Under the pieces are notes generated by a model. That model made no database searches. It had not been told where the DNA came from and saw only the letters and a program-made list of their open reading frames with translations. Shown piece by piece: positions 26,277-32,884 of a stretch of DNA of 42,127 nucleotides. The position numbers and the translations under genes are program-made. The stretch covers positions 1 through 42,127 of the forward strand of contig JAFLRV010000004.1 of assembly GCA_022511245.1 (NCBI GenBank), read 5' to 3'. Origin of the DNA: Coprobacter sp. GTDB taxonomy: Bacteria > Bacteroidota > Bacteroidia > Bacteroidales > Coprobacteraceae. Numbering within the stretch: the first letter of the stretch is position 1; each line of letters begins with the position of its first letter.

Positions 26277-27056
26277 ATGATCAGTCCATTGGCTTATGTA
26301 AATCCGAATGCAAAAATCGGAGAAAACGTCACAATACACCCGTTTGCCTATATCGACGAAAATGTCGAAATCGGAGACAACTGTACCATCATGCCCTATG
26401 CCAGCATCCTGTCCGGCACACGCATGGGAACCGGAAACACGGTATATCAGGCCGCTATCATCGGAGCGACCCCGCAAGATTTCAAGTTCAAGGGAGACAA
26501 CACGTTTGTAATCATCGGAGACAACAACACCATCCGGGAAAAAGTAATTATCAACCGGGCGACATTCGAAGGCGATGCTACCGTTGTAGGTAACGGCAAT
26601 TACATTCTCGAAGGTGCCCATATCGCCCACGACACCCGCGTAGGAAATGGATGCGTATTGGGGAACGGCACCAAAACCGCCGGCAACTGCACCCTCGATG
26701 ACTCAGCCATACTGGGCAGCGGCGTCATTCTCAAACATGGCTGCCACATCGGAGGCTGGACGCTAGTCCGGGACGGGAGCCGTGTCAACAAAGACGTACC
26801 GCCTTATATTATCGCCGCTCACAACCCCATCGGCTATTCCGGCATCAATGCTGTTCTGCTGTCGAAACAGGGCCATCTCAGCGACGAGATTCTCGACAAT
26901 ATCGCCAAAGCCTACCGGCAGATTTACCAATGCGGCACCAGCCTGAACAATGCCCTGCGCAATATCCGGCAGATGGTAACGCTGTCACCCGAAATCGAAT
27001 ACATTCTCCGATTCATCGAACAGTCCGACAAAGGCATCATCGGAAACGTACAGTAA
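26277..27056 (+). CDS. LpxA-like acyl-ACP--UDP-sugar O-acyltransferase, divergent paralog
   Basis: This left-handed beta-helix acyltransferase (259 aa from this start) has hexapeptide repeats through about residue 180 and an LpxA-type helical C-terminal tail. An upstream ATG at 26265 is possible, but MISPLAYVNP aligns with the start of E. coli LpxA (MIDKSAFVHP). The catalytic His (E. coli H125) and H122 are kept in AHIAHD. However E. coli H99, H144, H160 and the acyl-length ruler G173 are replaced by N, N, K and D, and R204/R205 by K/Q. It is not beside lpxC/fabZ or lpxD, and closes the RND operon. It may acylate a different sugar or use a different acyl chain. The residue mapping is my own alignment. 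Confidence 0.85.
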   Translation: MISPLAYVNPNAKIGENVTIHPFAYIDENVEIGDNCTIMPYASILSGTRMGTGNTVYQAAIIGATPQDFKFKGDNTFVIIGDNNTIREKVIINRATFEGDATVVGNGNYILEGAHIAHDTRVGNGCVLGNGTKTAGNCTLDDSAILGSGVILKHGCHIGGWTLVRDGSRVNKDVPPYIIAAHNPIGYSGINAVLLSKQGHLSDEILDNIAKAYRQIYQCGTSLNNALRNIRQMVTLSPEIEYILRFIEQSDKGIIGNVQ

Positions 27057-27073
27057 CCTATTCCTAAAAAACA

Positions 27074-27110
27074 GCAGAGCCGCCGGACACCATATGTCCG
27101 GCGGCTCTGC
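27074..27110. terminator. Strong bidirectional terminator between the LpxA-like and acyltransferase genes
   Basis: A perfect 16-bp stem (starting GCAGAGCCGCCGGACA at 27074 and its complement ending at 27110) closes a 5-base loop, with an A run before it and TTTT after it. It separates two convergent operons and can act on both strands. Confidence 0.85.
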
Positions 27111-27129
27111 CATTTTCAACAGACGGTAT

Positions 27130-28326
27130 CTATCCCATTATATATTTCCCGACTTTGGGTATGCGCTGCAGACACACGGAGACGACAGCGACACAGACAA
27201 AGGCGCACACCGCAGAAAGCAGTATCTCGGCCGGAGCCGTCCAGAATCCCAGCCGGCTCTGAAGCCCGGTACCTAACCAATCACGGATTCCCGCAGACAG
27301 GGGAACCAATATCAGCAGATGACACAGATACATCCCGTAACTGGCTTTGGAAACCGGCAATACGACACGCCGATACCCCTTGCCTGAGGCCGTTATTTTG
27401 CGCAAAACGAGAATCCACGCCACCGTCATCAATGCGACTCCGACGGTGTCATTACACCAGGTCGTTTCCCACCAAACGGCTTTTTCAACCAACCCTTCCA
27501 CCGGGAAACAGCCACCGGCTGTCGCCAGCACCCTCCGCCAGAAACCGCCGAACGATACGGCAAAACCGACTAAATAACAGGGGACAGCCACAGCAAGACT
27601 TCTTTTCCACGACAGGTCACCGACAAATTTCCGGAAATAAAGCCCCAGTAACAGATAGCCGATAAAACCGCTGAAATAGTAAAATACCCCGTACCCGTTC
27701 CAGCTGGCCTCACCCCAAAGGGGGAACAATGCCTGACGGGGCAATCCCGACGGGCCGTAAATCACCGTCGGCTCTCCGCCGGCAACCCAGTCCCGAATTA
27801 ACGGAATCAACGTGGTAAAGAAACAGACTCCCAAATAAAACTGAAGTTCTTTTTTCTCCACTTTTTCAGCCCACGAAGAGAGCAGAGGCATCAAAAGATA
27901 GACCCCCAGCAACATGTATACATACCACAAATGACCTGCCGAATAATTGAAATTAAGCAGTAAATTTTTAAAATTGTCGGCCGGCTCGCCCCATACCAGT
28001 GCGTAAATTACCGACCAAAGGGCGAACGGAATCAAAATCCGCACGGCCCGGCGACGGAAAAATTCACCGGTCGAATAGTGAAGCGGGAACTGCAAATAAC
28101 TGGATATTACGACAAAAACAGGCACACAGGCCCGGACTACGGTGTCGAAAAACGCTGTCCAGAAAGCATCGGTTCCGGTAAGAATGAGCGAACCGTCACC
28201 ACCCAAATAAAAAGGTTCCGTACTGTGTACCACGATAACCATAAAACAGGCCAGCATGCGTGCCCAGTCCATCCATACCGTCCGTTTTGCATCTTGTGCT
28301 TGAATTGTTTTTTCCATTGTATTCAC
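27130..28326 (-). CDS. Acyltransferase family 3 membrane protein (OatA/WecH-like)
   Basis: This 398-aa integral membrane protein has about ten hydrophobic segments and no soluble SGNH domain. The first segment has DWARMLACFMVIVVHSTEPF, with the arginine and histidine of the acyltransferase-3 family, followed by RRRAVRILIPFALWSVIYAL and SKASYGMYLCHLLILVPL near the end. Family members move acetyl or other acyl groups across the membrane onto sugars, peptidoglycan or lipids. The start may be 28326 or 28317. The gene is preceded by a TTTGA-N6-TCAAA palindrome directly after the second Crp/Fnr gene, and ends at the strong terminator at 27074. The target is unknown. Confidence 0.85.
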   Translation of the reverse strand: MNTMEKTIQAQDAKRTVWMDWARMLACFMVIVVHSTEPFYLGGDGSLILTGTDAFWTAFFDTVVRACVPVFVVISSYLQFPLHYSTGEFFRRRAVRILIPFALWSVIYALVWGEPADNFKNLLLNFNYSAGHLWYVYMLLGVYLLMPLLSSWAEKVEKKELQFYLGVCFFTTLIPLIRDWVAGGEPTVIYGPSGLPRQALFPLWGEASWNGYGVFYYFSGFIGYLLLGLYFRKFVGDLSWKRSLAVAVPCYLVGFAVSFGGFWRRVLATAGGCFPVEGLVEKAVWWETTWCNDTVGVALMTVAWILVLRKITASGKGYRRVVLPVSKASYGMYLCHLLILVPLSAGIRDWLGTGLQSRLGFWTAPAEILLSAVCAFVCVAVVSVCLQRIPKVGKYIMG

Positions 28327-28342
28327 TCTTTAACTGATAGTG

Positions 28343-28350
28343 CAAAATAG
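28343..28350 (-). promoter_or_regulatory. Degenerate -7 element for the acyltransferase gene
   Basis: CTATTTTG on the minus strand resembles TAnnTTTG with one base fewer between TA and TTTG. Its last G is 36.5 bases from the centre of the palindrome at 28372-28387, exactly as in the RND promoter. Confidence 0.35.
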
Positions 28351-28371
28351 CTCAAAGTAATTCAAACAACA

Positions 28372-28387
28372 TTTGATATGCATCAAA
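28372..28387 (-). promoter_or_regulatory. Predicted Crp/Fnr-type operator of the acyltransferase gene
   Basis: TTTGAT-ATGC-ATCAAA is a perfect 6-bp inverted repeat with TTTGA-N6-TCAAA geometry; it also contains TTGAT-N4-ATCAA, the FNR consensus form. It lies between the stop of the second Crp/Fnr gene (28393) and the acyltransferase start (28326), in the same relative position as the operator at 20313-20334. Confidence 0.55.
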
Positions 28388-28392
28388 AAAAG

Positions 28393-28968
28393 CTATAAAG
28401 CCCTTATCCGGCTCAGGGTCGCCGGATCCATTCCCAGATAGGAGGCAATATCTCCCAGCGAAGCACGGGAGGAGATTTCGGGAAACTGTTCCCGGAACAT
28501 CTTATACCGGCTTTCGGCCGGAAGAGTCAGCCGCTCTTTGTGGGAGCGGTGCAACCGGCGGTATTCATTCTGGTGTATCACCCGGCCCCAGTTGCATAAC
28601 TGCAAGTTGTTGCAAAACAAATTTTCCAGTGCGGGCAGCGCAATCCGCCACGCCTCGACCGGTTCTGCCGCCTGAGCATATTCCTGACTGGGCAATCCGT
28701 AATACAATTCATCCATGCTGAATACCAAACCGCCTTCAATCGTAAACGAAGTGACAATCTCTTTTCCGTCCTCTAACCAAAAATGGCGTATCAAACCCTT
28801 CTCGATAAACCATGCATAGCGGCAGAACGCATCGCCCCGAAGAATCATCTCTTTTTTCCGGAAACGGCACTCTTCCAGCTGTCCAGCCAGCAGCGATACC
28901 GTCGCCTCGTCGACGGGAACCACTCTCCGCATCATCTCCAGAAACCGGCTTTGGCTGAACGCTATCAT
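28393..28968 (-). CDS. Second Crp/Fnr-type transcriptional regulator
   Basis: This 191-aa protein is the same length as the regulator at 19668. Its beta-roll sensory domain (KKEMILRGDAFCRYAWFIEKGLI, HFWLEDGKEIVTSFTIEGG) leads to a C-terminal helix-turn-helix with DIASYLGMDPATLSRIRAL at 173-191. The recognition helix TLSRIRA is identical in the two proteins although the sensory halves differ, so they should read a similar DNA site. It begins 7 bases after the DUF5009 acetyltransferase stop and precedes an operator-like palindrome and a second acyltransferase. No FNR-type cysteine cluster is visible, so the signal is unknown. Joint control of the neighbouring envelope genes is inference. Confidence 0.9.
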   Translation of the reverse strand: MIAFSQSRFLEMMRRVVPVDEATVSLLAGQLEECRFRKKEMILRGDAFCRYAWFIEKGLIRHFWLEDGKEIVTSFTIEGGLVFSMDELYYGLPSQEYAQAAEPVEAWRIALPALENLFCNNLQLCNWGRVIHQNEYRRLHRSHKERLTLPAESRYKMFREQFPEISSRASLGDIASYLGMDPATLSRIRAL

Positions 28969-28975
28969 AACAATC

Positions 28976-30121
28976 TCAGATTTTTACAAATATCCTGCAC
29001 CGGTAGAGCAGCAGAAGAATCAGAAACACGATTGAAAAGTTGGCGAAAGTAAGCCAAACGGCATACCACTCCGGCCCGACAATCCGCTCCAGCCCGAACG
29101 TAAGCGATGCCGCCACACAGCGAAAGTTAACCACCTCGCCGAGTACATAGGCCGTTATCGAATTCATACCGTAGATTCTCAACCACAGCCAGCCTCGTGT
29201 ATGGCCGCATACATCTATCCACCAGTAAAACAGTGCCATAAGCACAAAACACAGGCCACCGGAAAAAAGAGTCATACTGCATGTCCACAACCGTTTGATA
29301 ATCGGCATCTGTATCTGCCACAACAATCCGGCGACTATCAGTCCGGCACCGATACAAAGCAACTGACGCACAGCCCGCAGGCGGGTTGCTCCGGCCTCTT
29401 TCATGACCTGCCCGGCAAAACTGCCGAGCATCACCGACACCCCGAACGTGAGACTGCTCCAAATCCATGTATACGTATAACCGGGCCAAAAATGCCACGA
29501 ACCGGCCTCGTCCCAATACACGCCATCCCGCCAACGGCCCAGCACCCACCGGTCGACCTGCTCGGCAAAATTTCCCTCCGGTGTGAAATCTCCGCAAAAG
29601 GTCATGGGAACCCAATAGATAAAAAGCAACACCGCAACGGCCGCCACCTGCCTGCGCAGCGACAAATGAAGCATCAGCATCGACGCAATCAAATAACCGG
29701 CCGCAATCGCCTGAAGCGTATTGGAATAGAGACGCAGCGCTTTCATATCGAGAGCCAGCAAATTGCCCTGTACGACCATCCCGAGCAGAAAGAGGATAAC
29801 GACCCGCCTGACGATTTTGACATATACTGGGCGACGGGAAGGCATCGACCGGTATTTCGCCAAAGAGAACGGCATCGACACCCCGCTCATAAACAGAAAC
29901 AGCGGCATCACCAAATCCCAAAAACGGAATCCGGCCCAACTTTCATGGTCGAACTGATACAATACCCTGTCGAGCCACCCGATGCGGGCGGTCTCTCCGA
30001 CAGCAATCAGCACCGGCTGGAGAAAGACCAGCAGAAACAAGTCGAATCCCCGCAGTATATCGAGCGAGAGCAAACGGTCTCCCGGACGGGCGATATTATC
30101 CATACAATTATTACGTACCAT
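28976..30121 (-). CDS. DUF5009 / heparan-alpha-glucosaminide N-acetyltransferase-like membrane protein
   Basis: This 381-aa membrane protein has about ten hydrophobic segments. The opening LLSLDILRGFDLFLLVFLQP, then FWDLVMPLFLFMSGVSMPFSL and RIYGMNSITAYVLGEVVNF, fits the DUF5009/HGSNAT-like acetyltransferase family. Such proteins pass acetyl groups from cytoplasmic acetyl-CoA through the membrane to amino sugars on the outside. The frame starts with the ATG at 30121 that abuts the previous stop codon (TAAATG), and a second ATG at 30103 (MDNIARPG) is a good alternative. It lies directly before the second Crp/Fnr gene. With the acyltransferase-3 gene it makes two membrane acyl-transfer enzymes in one cluster. 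Confidence 0.85.
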   Translation of the reverse strand: MVRNNCMDNIARPGDRLLSLDILRGFDLFLLVFLQPVLIAVGETARIGWLDRVLYQFDHESWAGFRFWDLVMPLFLFMSGVSMPFSLAKYRSMPSRRPVYVKIVRRVVILFLLGMVVQGNLLALDMKALRLYSNTLQAIAAGYLIASMLMLHLSLRRQVAAVAVLLFIYWVPMTFCGDFTPEGNFAEQVDRWVLGRWRDGVYWDEAGSWHFWPGYTYTWIWSSLTFGVSVMLGSFAGQVMKEAGATRLRAVRQLLCIGAGLIVAGLLWQIQMPIIKRLWTCSMTLFSGGLCFVLMALFYWWIDVCGHTRGWLWLRIYGMNSITAYVLGEVVNFRCVAASLTFGLERIVGPEWYAVWLTFANFSIVFLILLLLYRCRIFVKI

Positions 30122-30598
30122 TTAATCTGTTTCTTTTAATTTTTCACCCACGATGCGGGCGGCCGCCATAATATAACCGATACAGGGACGACGCCGGTAA
30201 TAATTTTCCGTCCGCTCCGACGGTTCCGAAGTATCGTGCTTACAGGTCAGATTCAGCAACTCACGGCAAACGAGAGAGCCGTTCTCCTGCTCGAACCGGG
30301 CCGCCAGCTCCTGAACGACGGCATAATTTCTTGCTTTGGCAGCCCTGCCCTCCGGCGTGTCGGCCGGCCGGTCGGCGGGAAACTTCAACCCGGCCACCAG
30401 AAACGAGGCGCTTACCGCCCCGCAGACCTCACGCAAACGGCCCATTCCGCCGCCCAAAGGTGCCACTAATTTCGCACCGAAAGAGGCCTCGATACCGAAC
30501 AAATCGCAATAGGCCAAAAATACAGCCTGCGAACAGTTGTATCCTTGAAGGAAAAAGGCTTTTGCCCGTTCGGTTCTCTCCGCTACATCTATCTCCAT
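30122..30598 (-). CDS. C_GCAxxG_C_C family redox-type protein
   Basis: This 158-aa cytoplasmic protein belongs to the small C_GCAxxG_C_C family. Cysteines are C22 (GYNCSQAVFLAY), C59 in GGGMGRLREVCGAVSAS, C111, C119 and C139 (RRPCIGY). The usual second glycine of the GCAxxG-like motif reads Ala (CGAVSA). Members are small cysteine proteins thought to have redox or metal roles, but none is well characterised. Its stop codon directly abuts the DUF5009 start, and its own start is 4 bases after the ung stop, so the block 28393-31265 looks like one transcript. Confidence 0.85.
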   Translation of the reverse strand: MEIDVAERTERAKAFFLQGYNCSQAVFLAYCDLFGIEASFGAKLVAPLGGGMGRLREVCGAVSASFLVAGLKFPADRPADTPEGRAAKARNYAVVQELAARFEQENGSLVCRELLNLTCKHDTSEPSERTENYYRRRPCIGYIMAAARIVGEKLKETD

Positions 30599-30602
30599 AC
30601 CA

Positions 30603-31265
30603 TTACCACTGTATCGGCGTTATACCGTGTTCCTGCAAATAGGCGTTAGTCCGGCTGAAATGACGGTTACCGAAAAATCCCCGATGCGCCGACAAAGGAG
30701 AGGGATGCGGTGAGGTCAGCACCAGATGTTTCGAACGGTCGATGAAACTGCCTTTCCGCTGGGCATAAGAGCCCCACAGGATAAAGACCAGATGCTCCCG
30801 TTCGGCCGCCAGCCGGTGAATAACGGCATCGGTAAACTGTTCCCAACCCCGATTCTGATGCGACCCGGCCTGGTGGGCCCGCACTGTCAGCGTGGCATTG
30901 AGCAGCAATACACCCTGCGCCGCCCAGCGGGACAAATCACCGCTTGCTGGGACAGGAGCTCCCAAATCGGAAGCTATCTCTTTAAAAATATTCTGCAACG
31001 AAGGCGGGAAAGGGATTCCGTCGTTAACCGAGAAACACAATCCGTTGGCTTGTCGGGGTTCATGATAGGGGTCTTGTCCCAGTATGACCACCTTTACCCG
31101 GTCGAAAGGGCAGGCATCAAAGGCATTAAACATCTGCCGGCCGGGAGGATATACGGTAGCGGTCGCATATTCCGAACGGACAAAATCGGTAAGTTTCACA
31201 AAATAATCTTTGTCAAACTCCTCCTGTAAACGCTGTTTCCAGCTCTCCTCTATACGGACATCCAT
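30603..31265 (-). CDS. ung: Uracil-DNA glycosylase
   Basis: This 220-aa enzyme removes uracil from DNA. Visible are the catalytic water-activating D65 in GQDPYHEPRQANGLCFSV, LLLNATLTVRAHQAGSH, and the late HPSPLSAHRGFFG with its catalytic histidine. The frame extends upstream through the tRNA region to 31508, which cannot be coding; the ATG at 31265 gives the normal family start and length. It heads the minus-strand gene block with a -7 box at 31301-31308. Nothing is missing. Confidence 0.96.
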   Translation of the reverse strand: MDVRIEESWKQRLQEEFDKDYFVKLTDFVRSEYATATVYPPGRQMFNAFDACPFDRVKVVILGQDPYHEPRQANGLCFSVNDGIPFPPSLQNIFKEIASDLGAPVPASGDLSRWAAQGVLLLNATLTVRAHQAGSHQNRGWEQFTDAVIHRLAAEREHLVFILWGSYAQRKGSFIDRSKHLVLTSPHPSPLSAHRGFFGNRHFSRTNAYLQEHGITPIQW

Positions 31266-31296
31266 AAATATTGTATTAAACTTTTTGATATATCTA

Positions 31297-31327
31297 TTTG
31301 CAAAGCTACAAATATTTCTTACATTTG
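31297..31327 (+). promoter_or_regulatory. Promoter of tRNA-Arg
   Basis: TTTG (31297-31300), 19 bases, then TACATTTG (31320-31327) is an exact Bacteroidota-type promoter. The tRNA 5' end is 11 bases after the -7 box. The candidate -7 box of ung on the other strand (31301-31308) lies inside the spacer. Confidence 0.7.
31301..31308 (-). promoter_or_regulatory. Candidate -7 box for the ung operon
   Basis: TAGCTTTG on the minus strand matches TAnnTTTG and lies 35 bases before the ATG at 31265. It overlaps the spacer of the plus-strand tRNA promoter. No TTTG at -33 is seen. Confidence 0.4.
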
Positions 31328-31337
31328 CACTCCGAAA

Positions 31338-31410
31338 GGCCCCATAGTTTAGTGAATAGAACGTCAGATTCCGGTTCTGAAGGTCGCAGGTTTGAGTCCT
31401 GCTGGGGTCA
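31338..31410 (+). tRNA. tRNA-Arg (anticodon CCG)
   Basis: The 73-base sequence folds as a standard cloverleaf. The acceptor GGCCCCA pairs with TGGGGTC (one G-U), the D arm is GTTT/GAAC, the anticodon arm TCAGA-TTCCGGT-TCTGA holds anticodon CCG, and the T arm is GCAGG-TTTGAGT-CCTGC. The discriminator is A at 31410. No CCA follows (next bases CTG), so the end must be added by the cca enzyme. It reads the CGG codon. Confidence 0.93.
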
Positions 31411-31413
31411 CTG

Positions 31414-31449
31414 AACGAGACGAATGACATTTCATTGGTCTCGTTTTTC
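31414..31449 (+). terminator. Terminator of tRNA-Arg
   Basis: A 14-bp stem with one mismatch (AACGAGACGAATGA at 31414-31427 with TCATTGGTCTCGTT at 31432-31445) is followed by a T-rich run (TTTCTTTTT). It lies 4 bases after the tRNA. Confidence 0.8.
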
Positions 31450-31494
31450 TTTTTACATCCTCGCAATCCGCTGTTTTTATGGGGATTATCCCGG

Positions 31495-32712
31495 TTACAG
31501 GGTTTCAATCACTTTGTCGAGCACCTCCATACGCTGCCTGTAGCCTTGTTTGAGTCGGTCGACAGCTTTGGGAAACGACAGTTTCGTATCTTCGTTTACG
31601 TAGTCGTATTTTTTGTTGGACCAACGGTTCATATTCATCTCTGCCGACTCTTTTATTTGCGTCGCCCGCATATCGATATAACCCTCTATTTGTTCGAGAC
31701 TGCTTTTATGCATTGTCCAACGCTCTTTCACCCGTTCGGTGAACGCAGCATTTTTCATCAAGGCCCCATACCAGAGGCTCGAAGATATGATGAGCGATTT
31801 GGGAGTCGACGGTTTGAAAGTGGCGTAGTCGAAATCCCATACCGGACCGGCACACAGCTTACCGTTCCGGTCTTTGTACATATAGCAGCTTTTCGGATGA
31901 TTGGGTTCGCCGTTCCCCGTGAGTTCGTGCACCAGCCACCAGTCTATAAACGAATCCATATCGATGTAATCGAACAGGTTCTCGCCTGTGCTGTTGCCGC
32001 CGTAAAGCATATTTTCGATGCGGTTGAAATAGTTTTGTACATAATTCATCTGTGCGGCGGCAATATTTTCATCCGGGTCTTTGAATTGTACGGGCAGACC
32101 TTGATATGATGTCGTAAATTTAAACAACTCGTCGTAATTGATGTCCAGTTCAAAAACATATCCGCCGGTAACCGATACATCGTCAATGTCGGTCGGCCCT
32201 ATCCCGGTGATGTTCAACCGGTTCTGGTCGACCTTAATCTGCTCGCACAGATAGTAGTTGCCCAAAGGCTCGCCGTTCATGACCACCTCTACAAATTCGC
32301 CATGCGGCGTCCATGCCAGTCCCGGCATGCAACGGGCAATCTCGAAAGATACGTCATTTCTCAGACAGGTGTGGTCCAGATAGTTGGCAAGCAGCACCCA
32401 GCGTTTGTGCTTGGGCATGCCCAATACCTCTTCCTTTTTGTCGAGTTTGATGGCATAAGGCTTTTTAGGGTATCTCCAGGTCGAATTGCCACGTCCTTTT
32501 ATCTGCACGTTTTCATATACGGCATCGTTCCCGCCGGAGTTGCATATCGATATACGGCAAGATTTCACCCAATCTTCTTTGCTTACAATCTTTGCGGGCG
32601 TGGTGATATATACGATGGGAAGTCTGCTGCCGGAAAGGTCTATCTCCTCTTTTTCACAGCCTACCAAAACGAATATTGCCGCCAGAATGAATACAACAGA
32701 AAATTTTTTCAT
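31495..32712 (-). CDS. CotH kinase-family lipoprotein
   Basis: This is a 405-aa protein. A longer frame to 32814 runs through a terminator and promoter, and the ATG at 32712 begins the lipoprotein signal MKKFSVVFILAAIFVLVGC. Visible family motifs are GRGNSTWRYPKKPYAIKLDKK, LRNDVSFEIAR, GNYYLCEQIKVDQNRLNI and the late GPVWDFDYATF with the metal-binding DFD-like aspartates. CotH proteins phosphorylate spore coat proteins in Bacillus; the many Bacteroidota versions are surface or periplasmic lipoproteins of unknown substrate, often near polysaccharide genes. None lies nearby here. It has its own promoter. Confidence 0.88.
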   Translation of the reverse strand: MKKFSVVFILAAIFVLVGCEKEEIDLSGSRLPIVYITTPAKIVSKEDWVKSCRISICNSGGNDAVYENVQIKGRGNSTWRYPKKPYAIKLDKKEEVLGMPKHKRWVLLANYLDHTCLRNDVSFEIARCMPGLAWTPHGEFVEVVMNGEPLGNYYLCEQIKVDQNRLNITGIGPTDIDDVSVTGGYVFELDINYDELFKFTTSYQGLPVQFKDPDENIAAAQMNYVQNYFNRIENMLYGGNSTGENLFDYIDMDSFIDWWLVHELTGNGEPNHPKSCYMYKDRNGKLCAGPVWDFDYATFKPSTPKSLIISSSLWYGALMKNAAFTERVKERWTMHKSSLEQIEGYIDMRATQIKESAEMNMNRWSNKKYDYVNEDTKLSFPKAVDRLKQGYRQRMEVLDKVIETL

Positions 32713-32760
32713 AACCGATACGCACTTAAAAATCTTTGCGAACGAACGTACAACACGGGG

Positions 32761-32790
32761 CAAAGATACAAAAAAAGGGGGTGTGTCAAA
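32761..32790 (-). promoter_or_regulatory. Promoter of the CotH lipoprotein gene
   Basis: On the minus strand TTTG (32790-32787), 18 bases, then TATCTTTG (32768-32761) fits the Bacteroidota consensus with one base less than usual. The -33 element lies in the loop of the hairpin at 32770-32797. Confidence 0.55.
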
Positions 32791-32797
32791 ACACCCC
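32770..32797 (-). terminator. Second terminator-like hairpin behind nqrF
   Basis: On the minus strand GGGGTGT-TTTGAC-ACACCCC is followed by C and seven T. It could stop read-through from the nqr operon directly in front of the CotH promoter, with which it overlaps. Confidence 0.65.
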
Positions 32798-32841
32798 TTT
32801 TGGCATTGCATCATATACCGCAGGCTGTCAGGTCACCAACG

Positions 32842-32872
32842 AAAAAAAGCGATGAAAATCATCGCCTTTTTT
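32842..32872 (-). terminator. Terminator of the nqr operon
   Basis: The 7-bp stem GCGATGA/TCATCGC (32849-32865) with a 3-base loop is flanked by seven A and six T, so it works best as a terminator on the minus strand, 12 bases after the nqrF stop. It could act on both strands. Confidence 0.85.
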
Positions 32873-32884
32873 CGTTCTGTATCA

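Noticed and set aside
31281-31288. CTTTTTGA half-site near the tRNA-Arg/ung promoters
   Set aside because: It equals one arm of the operator at 20313, but the other arm (TATTTGCA) does not match, so it is not counted as a third operator.
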